Assembly: GCA_020247055.1 (NCBI GenBank)
Contig: JADCJL010000108.1
Location: forward strand, 54,631-118,630
DNA from: Acidobacteriaceae bacterium
Lineage (GTDB): Bacteria > Acidobacteriota > Terriglobia > Bryobacterales > Bryobacteraceae
Reading direction: 5' to 3'
Length of the DNA: 64,000 bases
Numbering within the stretch: the stretch's first letter is position 1; the number at the start of each line of letters is the position of its first letter. The notes beneath the pieces are model-generated. The model searched no databases, was not told where the DNA came from, and saw only the letters and a list, made by a program, of their open reading frames with translations. Position numbers and translations under genes: made by a program. Below, in pieces: positions 25,013 through 34,574 of the stretch.

Positions 25013-25291
25013 TTAGCCTTTGACGAAAACGATGACGAGGGTGAACAGCGCCAGCGACTCGATGAAGACGAGGCCGAGCAGCCCGAGACCGCGGATGACG
25101 GTAGCGGCGCCGGGGTTGCGGGCGATGGCTTCAACGGCGCCGGCAATGGCTTTGCCCTGGCCGAGAGCGCACAGGCCCGAGGCGATGGCCATCGAGAAGG
25201 CGCTGGTGAGAACGATGCCGCCGTCAGCGGCCATCGAGGGGATCGCAAAGGCCATCAGAACGATGGCGAGGACAAACATTTTTCCGAACAT
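25013..25291 (-). CDS. atpE: ATP synthase F0 subunit c
   Basis: SAFSMAIASGLCALGQGKAIAGAVEAIARNPGAATVIRGLGLLGLVFIESLALFTLVIVF. Confidence 0.94.
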   Translation of the reverse strand: MFGKMFVLAIVLMAFAIPSMAADGGIVLTSAFSMAIASGLCALGQGKAIAGAVEAIARNPGAATVIRGLGLLGLVFIESLALFTLVIVFVKG

Positions 25292-25395
25292 AGGGTGTTG
25301 CTCCTTGGGTATGAATTGCGCTCAGGAGGTGGTTCCGTTCCGCCGTTGGGACGGGGAGGGCTCACACTGGCGCGGGGTTAATGCCAGATAAAAAC

Positions 25396-26127
25396 TTAAT
25401 GCTCGTCGCCCACCGCCGCGCCGATGTAGATCAGCGTCAGCAGCGCGAAAACGTAGGCCTGAATCACCGAGATGAACACGTGCAGCCCCATGAAGGCCAC
25501 CGGAACAATCAGATAGGTCAGGCTCAAAAAGACCAGCGTCACCTGCTCGCCGGCGAACATGTTGGCGAACAGACGAATCGTCAGCGAAACCGGGCGGGCC
25601 GCGTGGCTGACAATCTCAATGGGCAGCATCAGCGGGGTCAACCACCAGATGGGACCCGTGAACTGGCTGATGTAGTGGCCGCCGTGCTGGCGGATACCTT
25701 GAATGTTGTAGTAAAGGAACGCGAGCAGGGCGATGCCGGCCGGAACGTAGTGGTACATCGTCGGCGATTCAAACGTGGGAATCACGCCCAAAAGGTTCGA
25801 AAACAGCACGAACACGAAGAACGTTCCGGCGATCGGAATGTACTTCTTGTAGCCTTCGTGCACATTGTCGTGCGCCTGTTCGCCCAAAAACTCGTACATG
25901 GCTTCGAGGACATGCTGCAGTTTGCCGGGCGCCGTCATCGAGAAACCGCTTTTGGCAATCGTAAACAGAATCACGATCAACACCGCCACCAGGATCTCCA
26001 TGGTGATGTAGTTGGCCCAAGGCCGGTCGTGCGTGGCCAGGCCCACCGCGGACAGAACCGAGTTGCCTAAGCCAGCCAAGTGATCATTGAAGAGGGCGGT
26101 GAGCCAAAGCTCATGAGATTCGTGCAT
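25396..26127 (-). CDS. atpB: ATP synthase F0 subunit a
   Basis: VLEAMYEFLGEQ, SNLLGVIPTFESPT, PIEIVSHAARPVSLTIRLFANMFAGE. Confidence 0.96.
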   Translation of the reverse strand: MHESHELWLTALFNDHLAGLGNSVLSAVGLATHDRPWANYITMEILVAVLIVILFTIAKSGFSMTAPGKLQHVLEAMYEFLGEQAHDNVHEGYKKYIPIAGTFFVFVLFSNLLGVIPTFESPTMYHYVPAGIALLAFLYYNIQGIRQHGGHYISQFTGPIWWLTPLMLPIEIVSHAARPVSLTIRLFANMFAGEQVTLVFLSLTYLIVPVAFMGLHVFISVIQAYVFALLTLIYIGAAVGDEH

Positions 26128-26464
26128 AAATCAGTTGGTAGAGGGCCTCTCCCAGTGCCGCCGCGGCCGCCGTCAGCAGGCCAATCAGAAACGTAACCGG
26201 GGTAACCGCAAATACCTTCACTATAACATAGCCCACCCCGCCCAGAGCCGCCAGACGCAGCCCCAGCAGTCCTGCACGGGCCGGCGTAGGCCGCGAAAAA
26301 GCGCGTTCCAGCCAGCGGAAATTGGCCCAGGCCGCCGCCGCGCCGCTGGCCACCCCCAGCGCCGCCAACCCGCCCCAGCCCACGCCTGCCACTGCGGCAA
26401 ACACAACGCCCCAGCCGGCGATGCCCCACTCCATCCGCCGCACCATGCCTTCGTAGCTGTTCAC
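26111..26464 (-). CDS. AtpI-like F0 assembly protein
   Basis: Four hydrophobic segments, ANFRWLERAF motif, position upstream of atpB. Confidence 0.7.
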   Translation of the reverse strand: MNSYEGMVRRMEWGIAGWGVVFAAVAGVGWGGLAALGVASGAAAAWANFRWLERAFSRPTPARAGLLGLRLAALGGVGYVIVKVFAVTPVTFLIGLLTAAAAALGEALYQLIYARIS

Positions 26465-26661
26465 CCGGCGTCCTTATCCCGTTCGAACTCTTTGTTCAGC
26501 TTCCGGATCAGATCGCGCATCCCCGCAATCACCCCGACGATCAGCCAGAACACGCCCCAAAACTTCGTCCCGAACACATGGTCGAGCGCCGCGCCAATCC
26601 CGTAGCCCACCACCACACTCACCGGCAAAATCAGCGCCAGGTTCATGTAGTCCGAGATCAT
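26461..26661 (-). CDS. AtpZ-like small membrane protein
   Basis: MISDYMNLALILPVSVVVGYGIGAALDHVFGTKFWGVFWLIVGVIAGMRDLIRKLNKEFERDKDAG; next to atpI/atpB. Confidence 0.8.
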   Translation of the reverse strand: MISDYMNLALILPVSVVVGYGIGAALDHVFGTKFWGVFWLIVGVIAGMRDLIRKLNKEFERDKDAG

Positions 26662-26684
26662 CCGGCCGACGCTGCGTTCCCGCT

Positions 26685-27191
26685 TCACCGCGACGACACC
26701 GCCAGCGTATGCCGCGCATGGCAGTTCATGCAGGTCACCTTCGCCGTGCCCGCGCTCAAAGGAGGCTGTTTGCACGCCGCCGGGGTTGCGGCATGGCACC
26801 GCGCGCAGCCCGCCTGCGTCGCTGTCCACTCTTTCATATCGTGGTGCCCGTGGCAGGTACTGCAGTTGGCTGACTTCGCCGTCCGCTGCACAACGGCCAC
26901 GTGATGCTTGCTCTGCATGTACTGGTTCTTTTCGAGGTGATGGCAGTTGCCGCACATGCCCGCCACCTCGTCGGGCGCGGCCACGCGCTCGGGCGGCGCC
27001 TCGCCGTTGCTCTTGCGATGCTTCTCGCTCGGCCCGTGGCAGACGCCGCACTGCAGTCCCGCGCGCGAGTTATGCCGATGCTTGCTGAAGTCGGCGATCT
27101 GCTCGTTGTGACACGGCGCGCAGTCCTGTTGCGCTGCACTGCGAAACGAACCCAACGCCGGCAGCAGAAGCAGCCACAGCAGCCGGCTCAT
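26685..27191 (-). CDS. Exported hexaheme c-type cytochrome
   Basis: 168 aa, signal peptide MSRLLWLLLLPALGSFRSAAQ and six CXXCH motifs: CAPCH, CGVCH, CGNCH, CSTCH, CARCH, CMNCH. Confidence 0.9.
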   Translation of the reverse strand: MSRLLWLLLLPALGSFRSAAQQDCAPCHNEQIADFSKHRHNSRAGLQCGVCHGPSEKHRKSNGEAPPERVAAPDEVAGMCGNCHHLEKNQYMQSKHHVAVVQRTAKSANCSTCHGHHDMKEWTATQAGCARCHAATPAACKQPPLSAGTAKVTCMNCHARHTLAVSSR

Positions 27192-28330
27192 CCGAGCTTC
27201 CTCGTCACCAGGGTCCGCGTAATGTCGCTCGGCTTGGCCATGCCGGCCAGAGCCATCGCCAGCTTCAACTCCGCGTTCAACATCCACAGCACCCGTTCGA
27301 CGCCCGGCTGCCCGAAGGCGCCCAGACCCCACAGCGGCGCCCGGCCCACCAGCACCGCCTTGGCGCCCAGCGCCATCGCCTTCAAGATATCGGTGCCCCG
27401 GCGCAGCCCGCCGTCCATCAGCACCGGCACCTTGCCCCCCACGGCATCGACGCAATCGGGCAGCGCCTCGAGCGTGCCCATGACGCCGTCGAGCTGCCGC
27501 CCACCGTGGTTGGAGACCACAATGGCATCCGCCCCGTGCTTCACCGCCAGCGCGGCGTCCTCCGGATGGATGATCCCCTTCACAATCACCGGAATCTTCG
27601 CCCCTTCCTTCAACCAGGAGATCTGCTCCCAGGTCATCTGCGGCGTGTGCGGCTGCCACATCGCGGGCAGCGCCGGCGACTTCGGCGCCGGCTTCGGTTC
27701 GCCCTCTTTCGGCACGCCGGTCTGCATGTAGCCGTAGTCGAACCGGTTGCGATTGTTGCGGTCGCGGTTCGATTGATACTGGTTGTCGACGGTGAGCGTG
27801 ATGGCCCGGCCCCCGCCGTCTTCAATGCGCCGCGCGTAGCCCCGGGCCTGCGCCTTGGTCGCCGCACCGATCGTGTTGCTCCACCACAGCAGCGGCTCCC
27901 CTTTCTCAAGAATCTTCTGCACCCCGGTCGCCGAGCAGATCAGCGTCTTTGAGGCCAGCGCCGCCGCCGCGACTTTCTCATCCGCGCTCTCGATCACCAG
28001 GTTCTTCCCCCCGGTCGGCGCAATCAGAATCGGGCTCGCCAGCTTCATGCCGAGCAGGTCCACTGCGAGCGAGACGTTTGAAACATCGGTCATCACCCGC
28101 GGCCGCAGCGCAAACTTGCCGTACGCCTCCCGGTTAGCCCGCAGCGTGTACTCATCCTCGACGCCGCCAGCAATAAAGTCATAAGCCAGCTTGTGCATCT
28201 TCCGTTTGGCTACTTCCTCAAACTCATGCACATTCACCGGTCCCATCAACTCATCGGGCACCTCGGCCGGCAACAGCGGCGATCCTGCCGCCAAGCCCAC
28301 CAGGTTCCGCACCAATTCGCGCCGATTCAT
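27188..28330 (-). CDS. FMN-dependent alpha-hydroxyacid dehydrogenase/oxidase with putative Tat signal
   Basis: MNRRELVRNLVGLAAGSPLLPA; ASPILIAPTGG, VIVKGIIHPEDA, VVSNHGGRQLDG, VLMDGGLRRGTDILKAMALGA. Confidence 0.92.
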   Translation of the reverse strand: MNRRELVRNLVGLAAGSPLLPAEVPDELMGPVNVHEFEEVAKRKMHKLAYDFIAGGVEDEYTLRANREAYGKFALRPRVMTDVSNVSLAVDLLGMKLASPILIAPTGGKNLVIESADEKVAAAALASKTLICSATGVQKILEKGEPLLWWSNTIGAATKAQARGYARRIEDGGGRAITLTVDNQYQSNRDRNNRNRFDYGYMQTGVPKEGEPKPAPKSPALPAMWQPHTPQMTWEQISWLKEGAKIPVIVKGIIHPEDAALAVKHGADAIVVSNHGGRQLDGVMGTLEALPDCVDAVGGKVPVLMDGGLRRGTDILKAMALGAKAVLVGRAPLWGLGAFGQPGVERVLWMLNAELKLAMALAGMAKPSDITRTLVTRKLG

Positions 28331-29139
28331 CGTTTCGCCTCCAAGATCCCCGCCGCCTGCTCTCCGGCCTCTTTCACCAGAATGCCCATCTTCGGATGCG
28401 ACGGTTCCATATCGGCCTTTAATCCTATCTCGTCAAGCGCCTCCGATGTCGTGGGCCCGATCGAGCCGATCACCATCCGCCGCAGCGCGGGCAGCACATC
28501 GACCCCCTCCTCGGCCGCCACCTGCAGCAGATGCGTCACCTGAATCGAGGTCGTCAGCAGCACCACGTCGAACGCTCCGGCCGCAATCCCCCGCGCCGCC
28601 GCCCGCAGTGGCGCCGTGTCCTCCGGCAGCGCCCATTGGTAGACCGGCACCGGCGTCACCTCCGCCCCGGTCTCGCGCAGCGCGGCCAGCAAAGCCAGAT
28701 TCGACTTGCCATACTCCTGCACGGCGATGCGCCGTTCGGTGCGCCCGCGCATCACCTGCATCAGCTCCCGCCAGGTGTTCGGCTCCGGGGCCATGGCCGC
28801 CGCGGGCACGTTCCACTCGCGCAGCACGGCCATCGGCTTTGGCCCCCGCGCCACCACGGGACGCTTCCGCAACTCCGCGGCCAAGGCTCCTTCCGGCCAG
28901 CGCGTCGCCAGCACCTTATCGAGCGCCCGCGTCCCTACGCCCGTCAGCAGAATCACCAGATCGAACTCGCCGGCCCGCAGTCGGTCAAAGAACGCAAAAG
29001 CCTCGGGGTTATCTTCAATCGGCATCTCCCGCATCGACGGCGCCACCGTCGCCACGCCCCCGTTCTTCTCCACCAGCACCGCCATCTCGGTCGCCCGGCG
29101 CGACTCAAGCGCCAGCACCCGCAATCCGTCAAAACCCAT
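28327..29139 (-). CDS. hemD: Uroporphyrinogen-III synthase
   Basis: GLRVLALESRRATEMAVLVEKNGG, FDLVILLTGVGTRAL, FDVVLLTTSIQVTHLL, IGSIGPTTSEALDEIGLKAD. Confidence 0.88.
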   Translation of the reverse strand: MGFDGLRVLALESRRATEMAVLVEKNGGVATVAPSMREMPIEDNPEAFAFFDRLRAGEFDLVILLTGVGTRALDKVLATRWPEGALAAELRKRPVVARGPKPMAVLREWNVPAAAMAPEPNTWRELMQVMRGRTERRIAVQEYGKSNLALLAALRETGAEVTPVPVYQWALPEDTAPLRAAARGIAAGAFDVVLLTTSIQVTHLLQVAAEEGVDVLPALRRMVIGSIGPTTSEALDEIGLKADMEPSHPKMGILVKEAGEQAAGILEAKR

Positions 29140-29143
29140 GTCT

Positions 29144-29983
29144 CTAGGTTAGCTGGCAATAGTCCGGCCGGTCGCCGGCCGTCGCGTGCCGGTACTCTTT
29201 CACAATCCGCCCGCCCCGCACCAGAAACGCTCCCGGCATCTGAAACCCATCGCCTTCGAGAAACCCTACGCCGTGCTGCCGCCAGGCGAGAAAGCCGCGC
29301 CGCCAAACCGCCGGCCCCAGCAGTTGCCAGACGTTCCCCCGCCGCAGCCCAAACGCTTTGTAGAGAGCCCGCTCCGGATCGTGCACCCGCTCGACGTCCG
29401 CCAAACCATACCGGCCGAAAAACTCATCTCCCGCGCCCATGTGCACGAGGACGATCTTCGTGCCATCAGCCTCAATTTGCCGCCGCTGCCGCGCGATGTC
29501 CGCCAGCGCCTCCCGGCAGAACGTGCAGCCCGCGTGCCGGAGAAACACGACGAGCGCGTCGCGATGCCGGGCGAGAAACGGCCCCGCTTCGCCCACCGGA
29601 CCGCGATCCTGCCACGCGCCCCGCAAAATGAGCGCGAACGGAATCAGCCAGATGAGATCGTTCGTAATGTTGTTCACCCCAAACCACCAGGAGAAGCGCC
29701 CCGCCACGGCCGCCTGCACGAACCCGATCGGTCCGAACAGTTTGCCCAGAAACCCCACCAGCACAATCGGCCAGTGGCGATACGGGTCAAGCGCGGCCAG
29801 CGCATAGCCAACGCCGTATACCCCGACAATCATGGCGATACACTGCCACAACTCAGGGTAGTTCGGCCGCTCCATGCCAGCCCAATCAAACATCAGATGG
29901 GGCCAGAGCCCCACTAATAATCCCCAGCTGATGTTGTAGATTCCGGCCGCCAGCAACCAGCGCTTCATCCAGATTGGAGCCAT
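29144..29983 (-). CDS. Membrane protein with N-terminal multi-TM domain and C-terminal redoxin (AhpC/TSA-like, CxxC)
   Basis: Start at MAPIWMKRWLL; several TM segments; then ALVVFLRHAGCTFCREALADIARQRRQIEADGTKIVLVHMG. Confidence 0.8.
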   Translation of the reverse strand: MAPIWMKRWLLAAGIYNISWGLLVGLWPHLMFDWAGMERPNYPELWQCIAMIVGVYGVGYALAALDPYRHWPIVLVGFLGKLFGPIGFVQAAVAGRFSWWFGVNNITNDLIWLIPFALILRGAWQDRGPVGEAGPFLARHRDALVVFLRHAGCTFCREALADIARQRRQIEADGTKIVLVHMGAGDEFFGRYGLADVERVHDPERALYKAFGLRRGNVWQLLGPAVWRRGFLAWRQHGVGFLEGDGFQMPGAFLVRGGRIVKEYRHATAGDRPDYCQLT

Positions 29984-30047
29984 ACTTATGAGGACAGATG
30001 CGCAGAAACGGTTGCTGGTCGTGCTATCTTCAGGACACCAGCCCTGC

Positions 30048-30719
30048 ATGCCGGAACTGTCCCTTCAACTCCTCATCGACATCTTCGCTATCGTCCTGAT
30101 TGACCTGCTCCTGGCCGGCGACAACGCCGTCATTATCGCCCTGGCCGTCAAGTCGCTGCCGGACCGCGAAAAGAAGCTCGGCATCCTGATCGGCGCGGGC
30201 GTCGCCGTCGTGCTCCGTATCGGCCTCACGTTCTTCGCCGCCCAACTCCTGCAGGTCTCGTGGCTGAAGCTCGTCGGCGGCCTCGCGATTTTCTGGATCG
30301 CCATCAAGCTCCTCACCGACGCCGCCGACCACGACGCCGGCGGCCCGCAAGCGGCGACCCTCATGTCCGCCATCTGGTACATCCTCGTCGCCGACATCAC
30401 CATGTCCGTCGACAACATCCTCGCTGTGGCCGGCACCTCCAAGGGGAGCCTGCCGCTGCTGATCTTCGGCCTCGGCCTGTCGATCCCTTTCGTCGTCTTC
30501 ACGTCCAAGATCCTGTCCACCATCATGGACAAGTACCCGGTGATCGTCTGGATCGGCGCCGCCATCCTCGGTCGCGTCGGCGCCGAGATGATCCTCACCG
30601 ACCCGGTCGTCCGTTCTTCTTTCCATCCGCCGTTCGCCGTCGATGTTGCGATTCAGATCGCCGGCGCGCTGCTCGTCGTCGGCGCCGGCTGGTTCTTGTC
30701 TAAGCGAAAAGCGGCTTGA
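30048..30719 (+). CDS. TerC-family integral membrane protein
   Basis: LLIDIFAIVLIDLLLAGDNAVIIALAVKSLP, ADITMSVDNILAVAGTSKG. Confidence 0.92.
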   Translation: MPELSLQLLIDIFAIVLIDLLLAGDNAVIIALAVKSLPDREKKLGILIGAGVAVVLRIGLTFFAAQLLQVSWLKLVGGLAIFWIAIKLLTDAADHDAGGPQAATLMSAIWYILVADITMSVDNILAVAGTSKGSLPLLIFGLGLSIPFVVFTSKILSTIMDKYPVIVWIGAAILGRVGAEMILTDPVVRSSFHPPFAVDVAIQIAGALLVVGAGWFLSKRKAA

Positions 30720-32070
30720 TTACGTGTCCGTGCACGTCGGTCAACCGGCGCTGCAGGCCGTTGTGGTACCAACTCAGCCGCGTGTGGTCGAGCCCCATCA
30801 GGTGGAGAATCGTCGCGTGGAAATCGTAGAGCGTCACCGGGTTCTCGGCCGCCTTGTAGCCCAGCTCATCCGTTGACCCGTAGCTGAAGCCCTTCTTCAA
30901 GCCCGGCCCCACCATCCACGATGTGAAGCCTTCGGGGTTGTGGTCGCGCCCGCCCTCGCCGAGGCCCTCCGAGATCGGCAATCGACCGAACTCGGTCGTG
31001 AAGACGACGAGCGTATCGTCGAGCATGCCGCGCTGCTTCAGGTCCTTGAGCAGCGCCGCCGTGGGCTGATCAAGGATGCGCGCGTTCTTGCCGTGGTTGG
31101 TAATCAGGTCTTCGTGCGCGTCCCAGTTCACCCGGGGCGCCCCGAAGTGGCCGCCATTGTACATCTGGATCACCCGCACCCCGCGCTCCATCAGCCGCCG
31201 GGCCAGCAGGCAGTTGTAGCCGTAGTCGCGCATCTCCGGGTCGTCCAGGCCGTAGGCCTTGCGCGTGGCTTCCGTCTCGCCGCTGATGTCGGTCACCTCC
31301 GGTGCCGCCAACTGCATCTTCGCCGCCAGCTCATAAGCGCGGATGCGCGACACGAGCGCGTCCTCGCCCGGGTTCGCCTCCGCATGGGCTTCGTTCAACT
31401 GGCTCAGCAGATCGTAGCTGGCGGCCTGCGCCTTGGCGTTCACCGCCGTCGGCGGGCGCAGATTGGCAATCGGCTGCTCCTGCGTACCGAAGGCCACGCC
31501 CTGGTGCACGGCCGGCAAAAACCCGTTGCCCCAGTTGGCCACCCCGCACGGCGGCAGCCCGCGCCGGTCCGGCAGCACGACAAACGACGGCAGGTTCTCG
31601 TTCTCGCTGCCGAGGCCGTAGCTGATCCACGACCCGATCGACGGGAACCCCTGGAAGATGAACCCCGTCGACATCTGGAACAGCGCCGGGCCGTGGGCGT
31701 TCGAACGGGTGACCATCGAATGAACGAACGTCGTGTCGTCGACGCAGGTGGCCAGATGGGGCAGCAGCTCGCTCACCCACTTGCCGCTCTGCCCGTGCCG
31801 GGCGAACTGCCACGGCGACTGCATCACCGTTCCGCGCTTGCCGAAAAACGGGGTGATCGTGTTGGCGCCCTGCGTCTCCTTGCCGTGGTGTTTGACGAGC
31901 TCCGGCTTATAGTCGTAAGTATCGACGGCGCTCAGCCCACCGGGCAGGAAGATCATGATCAGCCGCTTGGCCTTGGCCGGAAAGTGCGTTCCCTTGCCCT
32001 GCAGCAGCTGCGCCAGCGCCAGTCCCGCGGCGCCGCCGCCCGCGTTCCAGAGTAGTTCTCGTCTCGTCAT
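30700..32070 (-). CDS. DUF1501 (sulfatase-like) protein, Tat signal
   Basis: MTRRELLWNAGGGAAGLALAQLL, RLIMIFLPGGLSAVDTYDYKPEL, VVFTTEFGRLP, GRDHNPEGFTSWMVG. Confidence 0.93.
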   Translation of the reverse strand: MTRRELLWNAGGGAAGLALAQLLQGKGTHFPAKAKRLIMIFLPGGLSAVDTYDYKPELVKHHGKETQGANTITPFFGKRGTVMQSPWQFARHGQSGKWVSELLPHLATCVDDTTFVHSMVTRSNAHGPALFQMSTGFIFQGFPSIGSWISYGLGSENENLPSFVVLPDRRGLPPCGVANWGNGFLPAVHQGVAFGTQEQPIANLRPPTAVNAKAQAASYDLLSQLNEAHAEANPGEDALVSRIRAYELAAKMQLAAPEVTDISGETEATRKAYGLDDPEMRDYGYNCLLARRLMERGVRVIQMYNGGHFGAPRVNWDAHEDLITNHGKNARILDQPTAALLKDLKQRGMLDDTLVVFTTEFGRLPISEGLGEGGRDHNPEGFTSWMVGPGLKKGFSYGSTDELGYKAAENPVTLYDFHATILHLMGLDHTRLSWYHNGLQRRLTDVHGHVIKPLFA

Positions 32071-34568
32071 GGGATGTAGAGAAATTCGTTCGTATTCAGG
32101 AGCACGCGACAAAACAAAGCCAACGAATGCTGGGCGGCGTACCGGTCGCCCAGGGCCAGCTCTTTTTCCGTGGCCGGCCGGCCCAGCACCAGTTGATAGG
32201 CCCGACCCACGCTCCCGGCGCGCGCCGCCAGCTTCTGCGCCTGCTCCCAGACAAAATCGTCGTTGAGCAGCGTCAGTGCCTGCAGCGCCGTGTTCGAGGA
32301 GCTCCGCTGCGGCGTCGCCACCGACGGGTCCGGGCAGTCGAAGTTGTCCATCATCAGCCGGTCGCCGCCCCGCACGTTGAAGCGGTAGACGCTGCGCCGC
32401 CACGTCTCCGGCCCCGGGTTGTCGACCGCCTTGAAGATATACGAGCCGCCCGACTGCATCCGGTGCAGCCGGAAGCTCGGGCCGCCCATCGTCAAATCGA
32501 GCGTGCCCGCCGCGGCCAGCATCGAGTCCCGCAGCGTTTCCGCGTCCATCCGCTTGAGCGGCATGTGCCACAGCAGGCGGTTGCCCGCGTCGATGGCGAA
32601 GGCCTTGGCGTTATGCGCCGTCGACTGCTGATAGGCCTCGGTAAGCAGAATCTGCCGGTGCAGCCACTTCAGGCTCCAGCCGTTTTCGACAAACGAAGCC
32701 GCGAGCCAATCGAGCAGTTCGGGGTGCGAGGGGCGGTCGCCCATCAGGCCGAAGTCGCTCGGGGTGTTCACCATGCCGTTACCGAAATGGAAGTACCAGA
32801 CGCGGTTGACAATCACGCGCGCCGTTAGGGGATTGGCCGGATCGGTCATCCAATCGGCCAGCGCCAGGCGGCGGTCTTTGTCCGTGGCGAAGGCGGCCGG
32901 GAGCACCGACAGCGCCCCGGGGTCCACCGCCGCACCCTTGCGCGTGATGCTGCCGCGCTCAAGCACGTAGGCCTGCTCGGGCTTGTGCGGCATAGCGGCG
33001 TAGAGCTTTTCGGGCGCGGGGATTTTGGCGATTTCCGCCTTCAGCCGGTCGCGCTCCCGCTTCAGTTCCGGCACGAGGCCGGGGTCCGGCGCCGCGGGCA
33101 GACTGACTTCCACGCTGCGAATATGGTCGAGCGAACTGGCTACCTCCACCCATTGGTCGCCCCGCCGCGCCTCGACGCGGTAGACGGTAATGCCGCCCGG
33201 GCGGCGCGCCAGCTTCTCATCGCACGCCCAGGCCATTTCGCCCGGCGCGGCCACCTCGCCAAGGGGCAGGAAGACCGGATCATCCGGCGTCGCCTTGCGG
33301 TCGGCCTGCCAGTTTTCGATGCGCCGTCCGCCCACGGTGAGCCAGTCGAGCCGGGCCAGCGGCCCATCGTGGCCGGTGATGACCAGCCGCAGTTCCCCCG
33401 CCTCGCGGATCCGATTGACGTTGAAGACCGGGTTGAGCGGCATGCGCCGGGCCTCGCCGCGGCGTGCGGCATGGAACTCGCGGATGGCCTGGCGCAGGTA
33501 GGCCGCCCGCACGGGGTCTTCGGCGTCGGCGATCTTCTGTTCGACAGTCTTCAACTGCGCCCGCAGCGGCGTGGTGGCCCGCTCGTAGGCGGCCTTGGCT
33601 TCCGGCGTCACCACCTCCCGGGTGCCGAAGCCCACGGTTTGAAAAACAGCGGTGAGTTTGTAATAGTCGCGCGTCGGGATGGGGTCGAACTTGTGGTCGT
33701 GGCAGCGGGCGCAGTTGGCCGTCATGGCCTGGAAGGTGTGCATGGTCGTGGTGACCATATCGTCGAGCTCGTCCATTCGCGCGGTGGCCTTCATGGCGGC
33801 GTCTTTGTTGAGTTCGGCCGAGACGGAGTCCCACGGGCCGGCGGTAAGGAAGCCCGTGGCGCGGACGATTTTCGGATCCTGCGGGGCGAGCAGGTCGCCG
33901 GCGATCTGTTCGCGCAGGAACTGCGGATAGGGCTTGTCGGCGTTCAGGGACTCAATCACGTAGTCGCGGTACGGCCAGGCCAGCGCCCGCTCGAAGTTGT
34001 GTTCGCCGCCGTCGGTTTCGCCGAAGCGGACGACGTCGAGCCAGTGCCGTCCCCACCGCTCGCCGTAGCGCGGCGAAGCCAGGTACGCCTCCACGGCTTT
34101 TTCGTAAGGCAGACTCTCGCCCGGCGGCAGGCCGGTCAGGTCAAACGCCAGCCGGCGCAGCAGCGTCCGGTCGTCGGCGCGTGGCGCAAAGCCCAAACCC
34201 TTGGCCTGCAGCTTGGTGAGCAGAAAGGCGTCGATGGGCGTCTTGGCGCCCGTGCCCGCCGGTACCGGCGGCTTCCCCACCGGCCGGAACGCCCAAAAGG
34301 GTTTCCGCGCCGGCGCGGCCAAAGGCTTGGCGCCGGCCTCGACCCACGCCTTCACGGCCGCCACCTCGTCGGGCGAAAGGCGCGGCCCGCCGAGCGGCAT
34401 TTCGCCGCTTTCAACGCGAGCCATCACCCGCGGCGAGGCCGCTTTCGTCAGGTCGAAACCTGCAGAAACCTTTTCCCCACCATGACACTTGAGACACCGG
34501 TCCCGCAGCACGGAGGCGGAGTCCGCCCCCCACACCGTACCGGCCAACAGCAGCACGAGCGCTCGCAT
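32067..34568 (-). CDS. DUF1549/DUF1553 protein with N-terminal cytochrome c-type CXXCH
   Basis: MRALVLLLAGTVWGADSASVLRDRCLKCHGGEKVSAGFDL; LRRLAFDLTGLPP; WGRHWLDVVRF; CARCHDHKFDPI; NRVWYFHFGNGMV. Confidence 0.93.
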   Translation of the reverse strand: MRALVLLLAGTVWGADSASVLRDRCLKCHGGEKVSAGFDLTKAASPRVMARVESGEMPLGGPRLSPDEVAAVKAWVEAGAKPLAAPARKPFWAFRPVGKPPVPAGTGAKTPIDAFLLTKLQAKGLGFAPRADDRTLLRRLAFDLTGLPPGESLPYEKAVEAYLASPRYGERWGRHWLDVVRFGETDGGEHNFERALAWPYRDYVIESLNADKPYPQFLREQIAGDLLAPQDPKIVRATGFLTAGPWDSVSAELNKDAAMKATARMDELDDMVTTTMHTFQAMTANCARCHDHKFDPIPTRDYYKLTAVFQTVGFGTREVVTPEAKAAYERATTPLRAQLKTVEQKIADAEDPVRAAYLRQAIREFHAARRGEARRMPLNPVFNVNRIREAGELRLVITGHDGPLARLDWLTVGGRRIENWQADRKATPDDPVFLPLGEVAAPGEMAWACDEKLARRPGGITVYRVEARRGDQWVEVASSLDHIRSVEVSLPAAPDPGLVPELKRERDRLKAEIAKIPAPEKLYAAMPHKPEQAYVLERGSITRKGAAVDPGALSVLPAAFATDKDRRLALADWMTDPANPLTARVIVNRVWYFHFGNGMVNTPSDFGLMGDRPSHPELLDWLAASFVENGWSLKWLHRQILLTEAYQQSTAHNAKAFAIDAGNRLLWHMPLKRMDAETLRDSMLAAAGTLDLTMGGPSFRLHRMQSGGSYIFKAVDNPGPETWRRSVYRFNVRGGDRLMMDNFDCPDPSVATPQRSSSNTALQALTLLNDDFVWEQAQKLAARAGSVGRAYQLVLGRPATEKELALGDRYAAQHSLALFCRVLLNTNEFLYIP

Positions 34569-34574
34569 AAAACC

